This document shows, in pieces, positions 1 through 8,492 of a DNA stretch of 64,000 bases. Under the pieces are notes generated by a model. It saw nothing but the letters and a program-made list of their open reading frames with translations, was not told the DNA's origin and searched no databases. Numbering within the stretch: position 1 is the stretch's first letter; each line of letters starts with the position of its first letter. The DNA comes from Bradyrhizobium genosp. L (GTDB taxonomy: Bacteria; Pseudomonadota; Alphaproteobacteria; Rhizobiales; Xanthobacteraceae). The stretch covers positions 620,001 to 684,000 of the forward strand of contig NZ_CP061378.1 of NCBI RefSeq assembly GCF_015624485.1, in the 5' to 3' direction. The translations under genes and the position numbers were made by a program.

Positions 1-212
1 TGTGGGTCGCCGACGCCGTCTACACGCCGTTGTGGACGCCGATGCTGCTGGCGGCCAAGGCCAAGGGCGCGCCCGTGCTCACCGGGCGCGATCTCGCCAT
101 CAACGCGGCGGCGGATGCGTTTGCGCTGTTCACAGGGACGACACCGCCGCATGCCGTGATGGGAAATGCGTTCGACGCCGTGATGGCGGCGCGCTACTCT
201 GCCTCCGCCTGA
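1..212 (+). CDS. Shikimate dehydrogenase family protein, C-terminal fragment cut by window edge
   Basis: Only about the last 69 residues are present because the window opens inside the gene; bases 1-2 belong to an incomplete codon. The frame reads VADAVYTPLWTPM and then TGRDLAINAAADAFALFTG, which matches the C-terminal helical part of the AroE shikimate/quinate dehydrogenase family (NAD(P)-dependent 3-dehydroshikimate reduction). It stops at a TGA 20 bp before the next gene, so the two probably share a transcript. The nucleotide-binding domain is outside the window, so whether it is a housekeeping AroE or a catabolic paralogue cannot be decided. A catabolic role fits its oxidoreductase neighbour, but that is inference. 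Confidence 0.7.
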   Translation, partial: WVADAVYTPLWTPMLLAAKAKGAPVLTGRDLAINAAADAFALFTGTTPPHAVMGNAFDAVMAARYSASA

Positions 213-232
213 AGGCGCGGAGACATTTCCCA

Positions 233-1402
233 ATGACAACAATCAGGATCGGTCTGGCCGGCTGCGGCTTCGTGTCGGAATTGCACATGTATGCCTATCG
301 GCGCGTCTATGGCGTCGACGTCGAGGTGCGGGCGGTGGCGGCGCGCGGCGATCATGTCGTCGAGTTCGCGCGCAAGCATCAGATTCCAAGCGCCCATCGC
401 AGCTTTGCCGAACTCGTCGCCGACGCTGATATCGATGTCATCGACATCTGCACGCCTCCCAACCTCCACGCCGCGATGATCGTCGAGGCGATGCAGGCCG
501 GCAAGCACGTGATCTGCGAAAAGCCGTTCAGCGGCTATTTCGGCCGCGACGGCGACAAGACGCCGATCGGCAGGCATGTTCCGAAGGCGCTGATGTATCA
601 GCGCGTGATGGAGGAGATGGAGGCGACCCGCGCCGCGATCGAGCGGACTGGAAAGCTCTTCATGTACGCCGAGGACTGGATCTATGCACCAGCGATCACC
701 AAGACCGCGGAGATCATCCGGGCCACCCGCGACAAGATCCTGTTCATGAAGGGCGAGGAGAGCCATTCCGGCTCGCATGCGGCGCACGCCGCCGAGTGGG
801 CGATGACCGGCGGCGGCTCGCTGATCCGGATGGGCTGCCATCCGCTGTCGGCGGTGCTCTATCTCAAGCAGGTCGAGGCCCGCGCGCGTAGCGAGGCGAT
901 TACGGTTGCCAGCGTCACCTGCGACGTCGGCCACGTCACGGCAACGCTCAGGCCGGAAGAGCGCGCCTTCATCAAGGCAAAGCCGGTCGACGTCGAGGAT
1001 TGGGGCACGCTGACCGCAACCTTCTCCGACGGCACCAAGGCCACGGTGTTCTCCGGCGACATGATCATGGGCGGCGTGCGCAATCTGATCGAAACCTACA
1101 CCTCGGGCGGCTCGCTGTTCGCCAACATCACGCCGAACACGCATCTGACGAGCTACCAGACGAGCGAGGAGAAGCTCGCGAGCGTCTACATCACCGAGAA
1201 GGTCGATCGCAAAACCGGCTGGCAATACGTCTGCCTCGAGGAGGAATGGACGCGGGGTTACCTGCAGGAGATCCAGGATTTCATGGAATGCGTCGCGACG
1301 GGCCGGCAACCGCTCGCCGACCTTACGCTGGCGTATGAGACGACGAAGGTGAATTACGCCGGCTACTGGGCCGCGGATGAGGGCAGGCGAGTGGTGCTGT
1401 AG
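233..1402 (+). CDS. Gfo/Idh/MocA family NAD(P)-dependent oxidoreductase
   Basis: 389 residues. The N-terminus has a Rossmann fold with GLAGCGFVSELH, followed near residue 100 by CEKPF, the EKP motif of Gfo/Idh/MocA dehydrogenases that oxidise or reduce cyclic sugars, inositols and similar polyols. The ATG at 233 is chosen because it opens the Rossmann strand directly; upstream in-frame sequence only overlaps the preceding gene. It lies 20 bp behind the aroE-like gene, suggesting a cyclitol or quinate-type catabolic operon. The insertion after CEKPF (GRDGDKTPIG) is longer than in the smallest family members. The substrate cannot be told from sequence. Confidence 0.85.
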   Translation: MTTIRIGLAGCGFVSELHMYAYRRVYGVDVEVRAVAARGDHVVEFARKHQIPSAHRSFAELVADADIDVIDICTPPNLHAAMIVEAMQAGKHVICEKPFSGYFGRDGDKTPIGRHVPKALMYQRVMEEMEATRAAIERTGKLFMYAEDWIYAPAITKTAEIIRATRDKILFMKGEESHSGSHAAHAAEWAMTGGGSLIRMGCHPLSAVLYLKQVEARARSEAITVASVTCDVGHVTATLRPEERAFIKAKPVDVEDWGTLTATFSDGTKATVFSGDMIMGGVRNLIETYTSGGSLFANITPNTHLTSYQTSEEKLASVYITEKVDRKTGWQYVCLEEEWTRGYLQEIQDFMECVATGRQPLADLTLAYETTKVNYAGYWAADEGRRVVL

Positions 1403-1410
1403 CGGCAAGC

Positions 1411-1582
1411 TCTCTTCCCTTCTCCCCTTGGGAGAAGGTGCACCGCCGCCTCGGCCGCGGGGTGATGACACTGGACGGGATTGCGAGCAGTCGATCGTAG
1501 GGTGGGCAAAGCGAAGCGTGCCCACCATCGCGAGCATCGTGTGGATGGTGGGCACGTCGCTGCGCTCCTTTGCCCACCTACG
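1411..1582. repeat. Two adjacent intergenic palindromic repeats (Family D fragment and Family C variant)
   Basis: Bases 1411-1470 carry a TTCTCCCCTTGGGAGAAGG hairpin and flanking sequence like the longer elements at 15.4, 53.7 and 61.6 kb. Bases 1496-1582 are an inverted repeat beginning CGTAGGGTGGGCAAAGC and ending GCCCACCTACG, a variant of the elements at 12064 and 28670. They lie between two converging genes and may act in transcription termination; no protein-coding gene is evident here. Confidence 0.75.
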
Positions 1583-1607
1583 GCTCCGCCGGTGCCGCGA
1601 GAGGACC

Positions 1608-2918
1608 TTACGCCCCGTACACCGAACCCTTCGGCAGCGGAAACACCGGATCCTGCGTCTTTATGTTCGTCGGCCACACCACGGTGATGCGCTCGCCGGC
1701 GTTTTGCATCACGACCGGCGTCGAGCGTTCGTTCTGGCCGGCCATCGGTGTGCCCGGCGGATAGAATTTCACGCCATAACCCTGGATGGTGCCGCCCGGC
1801 GGGATGTCGACGTCGAGCGCCGCCTTGCGGATCGCCTCGGGATCGAAGCCGCCATATTTCTCCTTGGCGACCGGCAGCACGTTGTTGAGCAGCACCCAGG
1901 TCTGGTTGAAGCCCATCGAGCAGTGCGGCGGCACTTCGGTGGCGTTGGTCTTTTCGCGGTAGCGCGCGACCATCACCTTGGTGAGATCGCCGACGCCCGG
2001 CGCGAGCTTGGCGGGATCGAGCAGCTGCGCCGGGACCGGATCGATGTTGCAGAAATTGTCGATGTCGGCGCCGAAGGTCGTGCGCAGCTTGTCGAGCTGG
2101 CTGTAGCCGGCGCCGGCGCCGAACAGCATCTTGAATTTCAGCCCGCTCTCGCGCGCCTGGCGCAGGAACAGCGTGATGTCGGGGTTGTAGCCGGCATGCG
2201 AAATGATGTCGGCCTTGGCGCGCTTCAGCTTGGTCACCAGCACAGAGAGGTCGGGTGCGGAGGCCGAATAGCCTTCCTTCAGCACGATTTGCAGCCCGGC
2301 CTCCTTGGCGAACATCTCGTCAGCCGCGGCGACGCCGACGCCGTAGGGACCGTCTTCATGGATCAGCGCGACCTTGACGTCCTTCGGCTCCATGCCGAGC
2401 TTGGCCTTGGCGTGCTCGGCGAGGAAGCCGCCGAACGCCTGGCCGTACTGGTCGGAATGGATCTGGGCGCGGAACACATATTGCAGGTTCTTGTCCTTGA
2501 ACACGGCGGTCGAGACCGCGGTGGTGATCCAGAGGATCCGCTTCTGCTGCTCGACCTTGGCAGCGAGCGGGACTGCGTGCGAGCTCGCGAACACGCCATT
2601 GAGGATGTCGATCTTCTCCTGATCGATCAGCCGGTTGGCCTCGTTGATCGCCACGTCGGGCTTGCTCTGGGAATCGACATTGACCGGTACGATCTTGTAT
2701 TTGCCGCCGACGCCGCCCTTCTCGTTGACGAGATCGATGGCGATCTGGGTGCCGATCGAGGAGGCGACCGATCCGCCCGCCGCGAATGGGCCGGTCAGGT
2801 CGTAGATCACCCCGATGCGTACGGTTTCCGCTTGCGCCTGTGCGCGCGTCCAATCGAAGCTGAATGCAGCGGCGGCAGCCGCGGATGTCTTCAGCAGCGT
2901 CCTGCGTGACGTCGGCAT
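1608..2918 (-). CDS. ABC transporter substrate-binding protein (branched-chain amino acid type)
   Basis: 436 residues. The start has a Tat-like SRRTLLK motif, an alanine-rich hydrophobic stretch and a likely cleavage after the AQAQA region, so it should be exported to the periplasm. The mature part begins ETVRIGVIYDLTGPFAAGG, typical of Peripla_BP_6/LivJ-type receptors of HAAT importers that bind amino acids, amides or aromatic acids. No permease or ATPase gene adjoins it, so it is an orphan receptor that may use a transporter encoded elsewhere, such as the one at 35.5-40.4 kb. That partnership is speculative, and the ligand is unknown. Confidence 0.88.
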   Translation of the reverse strand: MPTSRRTLLKTSAAAAAAFSFDWTRAQAQAETVRIGVIYDLTGPFAAGGSVASSIGTQIAIDLVNEKGGVGGKYKIVPVNVDSQSKPDVAINEANRLIDQEKIDILNGVFASSHAVPLAAKVEQQKRILWITTAVSTAVFKDKNLQYVFRAQIHSDQYGQAFGGFLAEHAKAKLGMEPKDVKVALIHEDGPYGVGVAAADEMFAKEAGLQIVLKEGYSASAPDLSVLVTKLKRAKADIISHAGYNPDITLFLRQARESGLKFKMLFGAGAGYSQLDKLRTTFGADIDNFCNIDPVPAQLLDPAKLAPGVGDLTKVMVARYREKTNATEVPPHCSMGFNQTWVLLNNVLPVAKEKYGGFDPEAIRKAALDVDIPPGGTIQGYGVKFYPPGTPMAGQNERSTPVVMQNAGERITVVWPTNIKTQDPVFPLPKGSVYGA

Positions 2919-3054
2919 CGCATCCCTCCCCTGAAGCCGTCATTCGCGACGGGTGTTATTTTTTCGGAGAGTATTGGGAGCGGGCGGCGGAAAGTCAACG
3001 CGGCTTGCGGGCGCCGCGGCTCGTGAGTTGGTAGGGGGCGCATCTGTTTCCAGC

Positions 3055-3176
3055 GTCGTCCCGGCGAAGGCCGGGACCCATTACCCCAAATGCGAATTGT
3101 TGGATGACGCTGGGGCCGCAATCTTTCCCGACAACGCAATCCGGTGGTTATGGGTCCCGGCCTTCGCCGGGACGAC
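3055..3176. repeat. Family A REP-like inverted-repeat element, gene-less copy
   Basis: The left end starts GTCGTCCCGGCGAAGG and continues to GGGACCCA. The right end is its mirror, TGGGTCCCGGCCTTCGCC then GGGACGAC. Each end folds into its own small hairpin (CCCGGC/GCCGGG), and the two ends are inverted around about 70 bp of unrelated sequence. It sits between the 3' end of emrB and the 5' side of the substrate-binding protein gene. Confidence 0.85.
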
Positions 3177-3185
3177 AACTCAATA

Positions 3186-4742
3186 TTACTCCATCACCGC
3201 GGCATGGTCCGGGGGCGCGGACTGCTGGCGCAGGGCGGCCTTGGTCGAGCCGATCATGATGGCGAGCGGGATCGAGACCAGGATGAAGATCATCACCAGC
3301 ATGTAGTCATGCGAGAAGGCGATGATCTGCGACTGCGCCGCCACCATCTTGTCGGCCATCGCGCGGCCCGCGTCGGTGTTGAGGTTGATCATGCCGGCGA
3401 CGTCGGGCATCTGCAGCGCGTGGTTGAACGGGTTGATCTGCTCGGAGAGTTTGGCGTAGATCCGCCGCCCGCCCTCGGTGAGCTGCGCGATCACGATCGA
3501 GATCCCGGCCGAGCTCGCGACGTTGCGCAGCAAGGTCAGCATCGAAGTGCCGTCGGTGCGCAGCTGTCCCGGCAAGGTCATGAACGCCACCGTCGACAGC
3601 GGCACGAAGACGAGGCCAAAGCCGAAGCCCTGGATCACGCTGACCGTGATGATCTCGGGCGCCTGGGTCATGTCGGTCCAGCCGGTCATCCGGAACAGCG
3701 AGGCCGCGGTCAATGAGAGGCCGGAGACGATCAGCGTGCGCGCCTCGATATAGCGCATCAGGCGGCCGACCAGCATCATCGCCACGAACGTACCGAAGCC
3801 GCGGCTCGCCAGCAGCAAGCCGGCGGTGATGATCGGATAGCCGATCACGTTCTGCAGATAAGGCGAAGACAGCGCCATGGTCGAATACAGCACGAGGCCC
3901 ATCACCGTCATGAACACGCAGCCGCCGAGGAAGTTCTTGTCCTTGAACAGCGCGAACTGGATGAAGGGCCGGTCCGTCGTCAGCGAATGGGCGAAGAAGA
4001 AATAGGCGCCGACGGCAGCGACGATGAACTCGATCATGATCTCGTTGGATTCCAGCCAGCCGAGCTGCTCGCCGCGGTCGAGCGCGAGCTGCAGCGCGCC
4101 GATCGACACCGCCAACGCCGAGAAGCCGAACCAGTCGAAGCGCAGATTGAGGTCCTGCCTGGTCTCGTCCATGAAGACGGCGAGGCCGAGCACGGTGAAC
4201 GCGCCGAACGGCAGATTGACGAAGAACACCCAGTGCCAGGAATAGGTCTCGGTCAGCCACGCACCGAGCGACGGTCCCATGATCGGGCCCATCATCACGC
4301 CCATGCCCCAGATCGACATCGCCTTGGCACGCTCATGCAGCGCGTACGAATCGAGCATCACGGCCTGCGACAGCGGCACCAGGGCTGCGCCGAACACGCC
4401 CTGCAACAGGCGGAACAGCACCATCTGGTTGATGTCCTGCGCCAGGCCGCACATCACGGACGCGATGGTGAAGCCGGCCGAGCAGATGATGAAGATGCGC
4501 TTGCGGCCGAAGCGGTTGGCGATCCAGCCGACCGGCGCCGTCATGATCGCGGCCGCGACGATGTAGGAGGTCAACACCCAGTTGATCTGGTCCTGCGAGG
4601 CCGACAGCGAGCCCTGCATATAGGGCAGCGCGACGTTGGCGATCGTGGTGTCGAGCGCCTGCATGATCGTCGCCGTCATGGCGCAGATCGTCACCATGTT
4701 CCGGCGCAGGCCAGGGACGGCGGATGGCGACGGTGTGGTCAT
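3186..4742 (-). CDS. DHA2-family MFS multidrug efflux permease (EmrB/QacA type)
   Basis: 518 residues, the usual size for a 14-transmembrane DHA2 drug:H+ antiporter. The N-terminus has MQALDTTIANVALPYMQG (motif D1 region) and then WVLTSYIVAAAIM and GRKRIF, hallmarks of EmrB/QacA inner-membrane pumps. It is the last gene of a marR-emrA-emrB set and should work with the periplasmic adaptor encoded just upstream, plus an outer-membrane channel not seen here, to expel toxic compounds. A Family A repeat separates it from emrA, which may uncouple the two genes' expression. The substrate is unknown. Confidence 0.9.
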   Translation of the reverse strand: MTTPSPSAVPGLRRNMVTICAMTATIMQALDTTIANVALPYMQGSLSASQDQINWVLTSYIVAAAIMTAPVGWIANRFGRKRIFIICSAGFTIASVMCGLAQDINQMVLFRLLQGVFGAALVPLSQAVMLDSYALHERAKAMSIWGMGVMMGPIMGPSLGAWLTETYSWHWVFFVNLPFGAFTVLGLAVFMDETRQDLNLRFDWFGFSALAVSIGALQLALDRGEQLGWLESNEIMIEFIVAAVGAYFFFAHSLTTDRPFIQFALFKDKNFLGGCVFMTVMGLVLYSTMALSSPYLQNVIGYPIITAGLLLASRGFGTFVAMMLVGRLMRYIEARTLIVSGLSLTAASLFRMTGWTDMTQAPEIITVSVIQGFGFGLVFVPLSTVAFMTLPGQLRTDGTSMLTLLRNVASSAGISIVIAQLTEGGRRIYAKLSEQINPFNHALQMPDVAGMINLNTDAGRAMADKMVAAQSQIIAFSHDYMLVMIFILVSIPLAIMIGSTKAALRQQSAPPDHAAVME

Positions 4743-4773
4743 TCAGAAAGGTCCTATTGGTCTACGCGTGGCT

Positions 4774-4871
4774 GTCGTCCCCGCGAATGCGGGGACCCAG
4801 TATTCCAGAGGCCATGCCGTGAACCGCAAGGCCGCGGCGTACTGGGTCGCCCGGTCAAGCCGGGCGATGAC
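4774..4871. repeat. Family A-like inverted repeat inside the emrA-emrB gap
   Basis: It begins GTCGTCCCCGCGAATGC and ends GCCCGGTCAAGCCGGGC then GATGAC. The end hairpins are as in other Family A elements but with diverged bases. It is the only element of this kind that splits what looks like a functional operon, so it could act as an RNA-stability or attenuation structure. Confidence 0.7.
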
Positions 4872-4913
4872 AGCGGAGGATGTGGAGGAAGCGCCCGCAT
4901 GTCGTCACCTCCT

Positions 4914-6074
4914 CTACTCCTCCTCGCCACCATGCGCGGCCGCCGGCTGCATCCCGAGCAAGCCCGCCAGCGAGCGGCGGTGGTTGGTGTCGATCGTGGC
5001 GTAGACGCTCATGCCGGCCTTCAGCTTCTTCACGAACGGATCGTCCTTGTCGAAGTAGATCCGCACCGGCACGCGCTGCACCACCTTGACGAAATTGCCG
5101 GTGGCGTTCTGCGGCGGCAGGATCGCGAACTGCGCGCCGGTGCCCGGCGACAGCGAGCCGATCTTGCCCTTGAAGGCGTGGTTGGGGAACGCGTCGACGT
5201 CGAGCTCGACCGGCTGGCCGACCGCGACATAGGTGAAGTCGCTTTCCTTCGGGTTGGCGTCGACCCAGGGATTGTCGACGTCGATCACCGAAAACACCGG
5301 CGAGCCGGCGGCGACGAAGCGGCCGAGCTGGATCTGGTCGACCTGGGTCGCCACGCCGTCCATCGGCGCGCGCAGCACGGTGTGGTCGAGATTGCGCTGG
5401 GCGTCATCGAGCTTCGCCTTGGCCTGGGCATAGGCCGGGAACTGCTCGATCGGCAGATCGACACTGCCGAGCAGCTGGGTCTTGGCGTTGGAGATCTGCT
5501 GCTTGATGTATTGCGCGAGGCTCTCGGCGGTGACTTGCGCGTTGGCGGCGTTGTCGAGGTCGAGTTGCGAACCGAAATTCTGCTTGGCGAGCGTCGATTT
5601 GCGCTCGACGTCGCGCTTCTTCAGTTCGACGCTCTGCTGGGCGTAGTCGAGCATCTGGGTGTTGATCTTGATGGTGTCGACCAGATTGTCATAGGTGGTC
5701 CTGGTCTGGTCGAGCGCCGCCTTGGCCTGCGCCACCGCAAGGCGATAGGGTACCGGATCGATCTCGAACAGCTCGTCGCCCTTCTTGACGTGCTGGCCTT
5801 CCTTCACGACGATCTTGTCGATCTTGCCGGAGATTTCCGGCGTGATCAGCACCTTCTGCGCGCCGACATAGGCATCGTCGGTGCCGACATAGCGGCCGCC
5901 GTTGAGATAGAACGCGAGGCCGCCGATCGCAGCCACGATCGGCAGCACCACCAGCAGCAGCGTGCGGCGATAGCGCCGCCAGAAGCTGCGGCGCGGCGCG
6001 GCTTCGACCTTCTCCGGCGGTGCGGCGGGATTGCTCTTCTGCTCCGGCGCCAGCTTGAGCGCGGGTTCAGCCAT
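4914..6074 (-). CDS. HlyD/EmrA-family efflux periplasmic adaptor subunit
   Basis: 386 residues from the chosen ATG at 6074, which has an AAGGAA ribosome-binding site about 8 bp upstream; an in-frame ATG at 6122 would overlap marR further and lacks such a site. A single membrane segment (LLLVVLPIVAAIGGLAFYL) follows a basic cytoplasmic tail. Next come the biotinyl-lipoyl half-motif region (YVGTDDAYVGAQKVLITPEI), a long coiled-coil hairpin and the second lipoyl half and beta-barrel. This is the membrane-fusion partner of the downstream MFS pump. Its start overlaps the marR stop by 8 bp, implying translational coupling. Confidence 0.9.
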   Translation of the reverse strand: MAEPALKLAPEQKSNPAAPPEKVEAAPRRSFWRRYRRTLLLVVLPIVAAIGGLAFYLNGGRYVGTDDAYVGAQKVLITPEISGKIDKIVVKEGQHVKKGDELFEIDPVPYRLAVAQAKAALDQTRTTYDNLVDTIKINTQMLDYAQQSVELKKRDVERKSTLAKQNFGSQLDLDNAANAQVTAESLAQYIKQQISNAKTQLLGSVDLPIEQFPAYAQAKAKLDDAQRNLDHTVLRAPMDGVATQVDQIQLGRFVAAGSPVFSVIDVDNPWVDANPKESDFTYVAVGQPVELDVDAFPNHAFKGKIGSLSPGTGAQFAILPPQNATGNFVKVVQRVPVRIYFDKDDPFVKKLKAGMSVYATIDTNHRRSLAGLLGMQPAAAHGGEEE

Positions 6075-6546
6075 AGCGCTGTTCCTTTCGGGAGGGTTCG
6101 CTGGCTGGGCTTTGGATGGCATTGCGAACGTTTTCCTTGATCGATTCCAATTGGGTGAGCAGGCGGTGCGCGTCGGTCGGGCCGATGCCCTCGAGCGCGG
6201 TCGCGGTGAGTTCGGAGCGCAGGCCGGCGAGCTTGCCCAGCAGCGGGCGCGCGGCCTTTTTCAGATAGAGGCGGTTGACGCGGCGGTCGCTGTCGTCGCT
6301 GCGGCGCTCGATCCAGCCATTGTCGCAAAGCTTGTCGATCAGCCGGGTCAGCGTGATCGGCTGCACCTCGAGCAGCTCGGCGAGCTCGGTCTGCTTCATG
6401 CCCTCGTTGCGCTCGATCTTGGACAGCACCGCCCATTGCGCGCGGGTGATGCCGTAGCGCGCGGCTTCCTTGTCGGCATAGACCCGGATCAGCCGAAACA
6501 ATTCGCCGAGTGTGAACAAGAATTCCGTGTCGACGGAACCGGTCAT
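6067..6546 (-). CDS. MarR-family transcriptional regulator of the efflux operon
   Basis: 159 residues with the MarR winged-helix core: WAVLSKIERNEGMKQTELAE, then the recognition helix PITLTRLIDKLCDNGWIERR and the wing DDSDRRVNRLYL. It is first in the marR-emrA-emrB operon with an AAGGAGG ribosome-binding site. Family knowledge suggests it represses its own operon until a small phenolic or drug ligand binds. A short perfect inverted repeat 30 bp upstream of its start is the probable operator. The effector cannot be inferred. Confidence 0.88.
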   Translation of the reverse strand: MTGSVDTEFLFTLGELFRLIRVYADKEAARYGITRAQWAVLSKIERNEGMKQTELAELLEVQPITLTRLIDKLCDNGWIERRSDDSDRRVNRLYLKKAARPLLGKLAGLRSELTATALEGIGPTDAHRLLTQLESIKENVRNAIQSPASEPSRKEQRYG

Positions 6547-6575
6547 GGACCCTGCCTCCTTAAGCTTGGGATATA

Positions 6576-6589
6576 ATAAGCTTGCTTAT
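6576..6589. promoter_or_regulatory. Candidate MarR operator upstream of marR-emrAB
   Basis: ATAAGC-TT-GCTTAT is a perfect inverted repeat in an AT-rich patch of otherwise GC-rich DNA, 30 bp upstream of the marR start and close to a second AAGCTT at 6562-6567. Size and placement match MarR-family operators that overlap their own promoter. The gap is divergent to zur, so a bound repressor might affect both directions. Confidence 0.5.
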
Positions 6590-6723
6590 GATGTCTTCAC
6601 ACCCGATTAACGCGAGGCTGCCCCGCAGCGCACACATGGCTGACATCGGGCGCGCATGTGCCCGCCGCGCGGGCCGGCCGCACGGGCTTTGGGAATGCGG
6701 GCGCGGATGCTATCTTTCTGCCG

Positions 6724-7209
6724 ATGAGCCTGGCCAAGCCGACATTCCCCGCGCCCGATCACGACCACGGCCGCTGCGCCGCGGATGCGATGATGCATGC
6801 CGAGCAGGTTTGCAGCCGCCGGGGCCAGAAATTCACCCCGATCCGGCGTCAGGTGCTGCAGGCGCTGCTGTCCAGCCACCGGCCGCTCGGCGCCTATGAG
6901 GTGATCGACGAACTCGCGAAATCGATGCCGCGCCCGGCGCCGATTACCGTCTACCGCGCGCTCGACTTCCTGATGGAAAACGGCCTCGTCCACCGCATCG
7001 AGAGCCGCAACGCCTTCCTCGCCTGCGCCCACGATCACGACGAGGCCTCGATGGTCGCGTTCCTGATCTGCGACCATTGCGGCTCGGTCGGCGAGATCCC
7101 GGCGGCTCCCGTCGCGCAAAGCCTGACCGCCGCGGCGCGGGCGACGGGGTTCGTTCCAAAACTCTCCGTCGTCGAGATCGCAGGGACCTGCGCGCATTGC
7201 CAGAAATAG
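6724..7209 (+). CDS. zur: Fur-family zinc uptake regulator Zur
   Basis: 161 residues from the ATG at 6724; an in-frame ATG at 6658 would add 22 residues lacking family similarity. A winged-helix domain (RGQKFTPIRRQVLQALLSS, then AYEVIDELA and ITVYRALDFLMENGLVHRIE) is followed by the CDHCG and CAHCQK cysteine pairs of the structural zinc site. The sequence resembles Zur more than Irr or Mur, so it probably represses zinc import genes when zinc is replete. No zinc transporter genes are adjacent. It is transcribed divergently from marR. Confidence 0.85.
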   Translation: MSLAKPTFPAPDHDHGRCAADAMMHAEQVCSRRGQKFTPIRRQVLQALLSSHRPLGAYEVIDELAKSMPRPAPITVYRALDFLMENGLVHRIESRNAFLACAHDHDEASMVAFLICDHCGSVGEIPAAPVAQSLTAAARATGFVPKLSVVEIAGTCAHCQK

Positions 7210-7230
7210 CTGGCCCAAGATGCTTCATCC

Positions 7231-7306
7231 GTCATTGCGAGCGAAGCGAAGCAATCCATTTCTCCGCTTGCGGCGCGATGGATTGCTTCGCTCCGCTCGC
7301 AATGAC
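7231..7306. repeat. Intergenic palindrome (GTCATTGCGAGCGAAGCG family)
   Basis: The left arm GTCATTGCGAGCGAAGCGAA continues into GCAATCCAT; the right arm is its mirror, ATGGATTGCTTCG through GCTCGCAATGAC. It is an interspersed repeat of a kind common in Bradyrhizobium intergenic DNA, lying between zur and the next co-directional gene. Confidence 0.85.
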
Positions 7307-7362
7307 GGGATAGATCAATACGAACCAGAACAACACGGCGCCAAGCCGGCCCGCGAGGACAC

Positions 7363-8319
7363 ATGACGACGCAAGCAATTTCCGCCAACTCTGCCAGGCC
7401 CGTCAGCGTCGGGCATGGGCTGCCGCCCGGCGCCATCGCGCTGATGCTGATGCTGTGCGTCAGCTGGGGCTTCAACCAGCTCGCGGTCAAGCTCGCGCTG
7501 CCCGACGTGCCGCCGATGTTGCAGGCGATGATCCGCTCCGCCGGAGCGCTGCCGGTGATGCTGTTCATCGGCTGGCTGCGCGGCGTGAAATTCTTCGAGC
7601 GCGACGGCTCGCTGCTGCCCGGCCTCGTCGCCGGGCTGATGTTCGGCTTCGAGTTCGTGCTGATCTTCTCCGGCCTCGTCTTCACCTCGGCCTCGCGCGG
7701 CTCGGTGTTCCTCTATACCGCGCCGTTCTTCGTCGCGCTCGGCTCGCACCAGTTCCTCGGCGAGCGGCTGAGCGCCGTGCAGTGGGGCGGGCTGGCGCTG
7801 AGCTTTGCCGGCGTGGCGCTCGCGATCGGCGTGCCGCAGCCGAATGTCGACGCCAAGGTGCTGCTCGGCGATCTCCTGGTGGTCGGCGGCGGCGCGCTGT
7901 GGGCCGCGACGACGCTGGTCGCCAAGGGCACGCGGCTGCGCAACGCCGCGCCGGAAAAGGCGCTCGGCTATCAGGTCGCGGTCTCGATCCCGATCCTGGG
8001 CATCGCGTCCTGGATCGCGGACGAGCACATCACGCATGCGCCGAGCGCGCTGTCGATCTCGCTCCTGGTCTACCAATCGGTCTGGGTGGTCGGCTGCACC
8101 TTCGTGATCTGGTTCGGAATGGTGCGTGCCTATTCGGCGAGCAAGCTCTCCGCCTTCACCTTCATCACGCCGTTGTTCGGCGTGGTCGCAGCCTATTTCG
8201 TCATGCACGACACGCTGACGGCGGTGTTCGGCGTCGCCGCGCTGCTTGTCATCGCGGGGCTTTATCTGGTCAACAAACCCGACCCCAAGGTGACGCCGGA
8301 TCCGAATGTGCCGGCGTGA
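7363..8319 (+). CDS. EamA-domain DMT-superfamily transporter
   Basis: 318 residues with about ten hydrophobic helices arranged as two EamA repeats, the second starting near residue 165 (LLGDLLVVGGGALWAATTLV). The first helix region (LMLCVSWGFNQLAVK) and SASRGSVFLYTAPFFVALG are typical of the RhaT/EamA branch of inner-membrane metabolite exporters. The C-terminus is a short charged tail ending near NKPDPKVTPD. It stands alone between two repeat elements, so context gives no substrate. It is one of four DMT-type genes in this window. Confidence 0.85.
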   Translation: MTTQAISANSARPVSVGHGLPPGAIALMLMLCVSWGFNQLAVKLALPDVPPMLQAMIRSAGALPVMLFIGWLRGVKFFERDGSLLPGLVAGLMFGFEFVLIFSGLVFTSASRGSVFLYTAPFFVALGSHQFLGERLSAVQWGGLALSFAGVALAIGVPQPNVDAKVLLGDLLVVGGGALWAATTLVAKGTRLRNAAPEKALGYQVAVSIPILGIASWIADEHITHAPSALSISLLVYQSVWVVGCTFVIWFGMVRAYSASKLSAFTFITPLFGVVAAYFVMHDTLTAVFGVAALLVIAGLYLVNKPDPKVTPDPNVPA

Positions 8320-8346
8320 GGGAGAGAGCGGCGCCACACACTCGGT

Positions 8347-8468
8347 GTCGTCCCGGCGCAGGCCGGGACCCATAACCACAAAAATTGATTGTTGCGCGAC
8401 GCTGCGGCCCCAGCTTGTTTCAACGACTCCACCCTGCGGTTATGGATCCCAACCTTCGCCGGGACGAC
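8347..8468. repeat. Family A REP-like inverted-repeat element, gene-less copy
   Basis: The left end is GTCGTCCCGGCGCAGGCC then GGGACCCATAACCAC; the right end is the inverted GGTTATGGATCCCAACCTT then CGCCGGGACGAC, with a few changes. It sits between converging genes (DMT exporter and sulfurtransferase). Confidence 0.85.
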
Positions 8469-8492
8469 GTGGGGAGAGGGCTGTGCGCCTCT

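Noticed and set aside
3987..6140. A 717-codon plus-strand open frame opposite emrAB
   Set aside because: The minus strand encodes recognisable MFS and HlyD-family proteins; the plus frame is a mirror artefact with no family motif.
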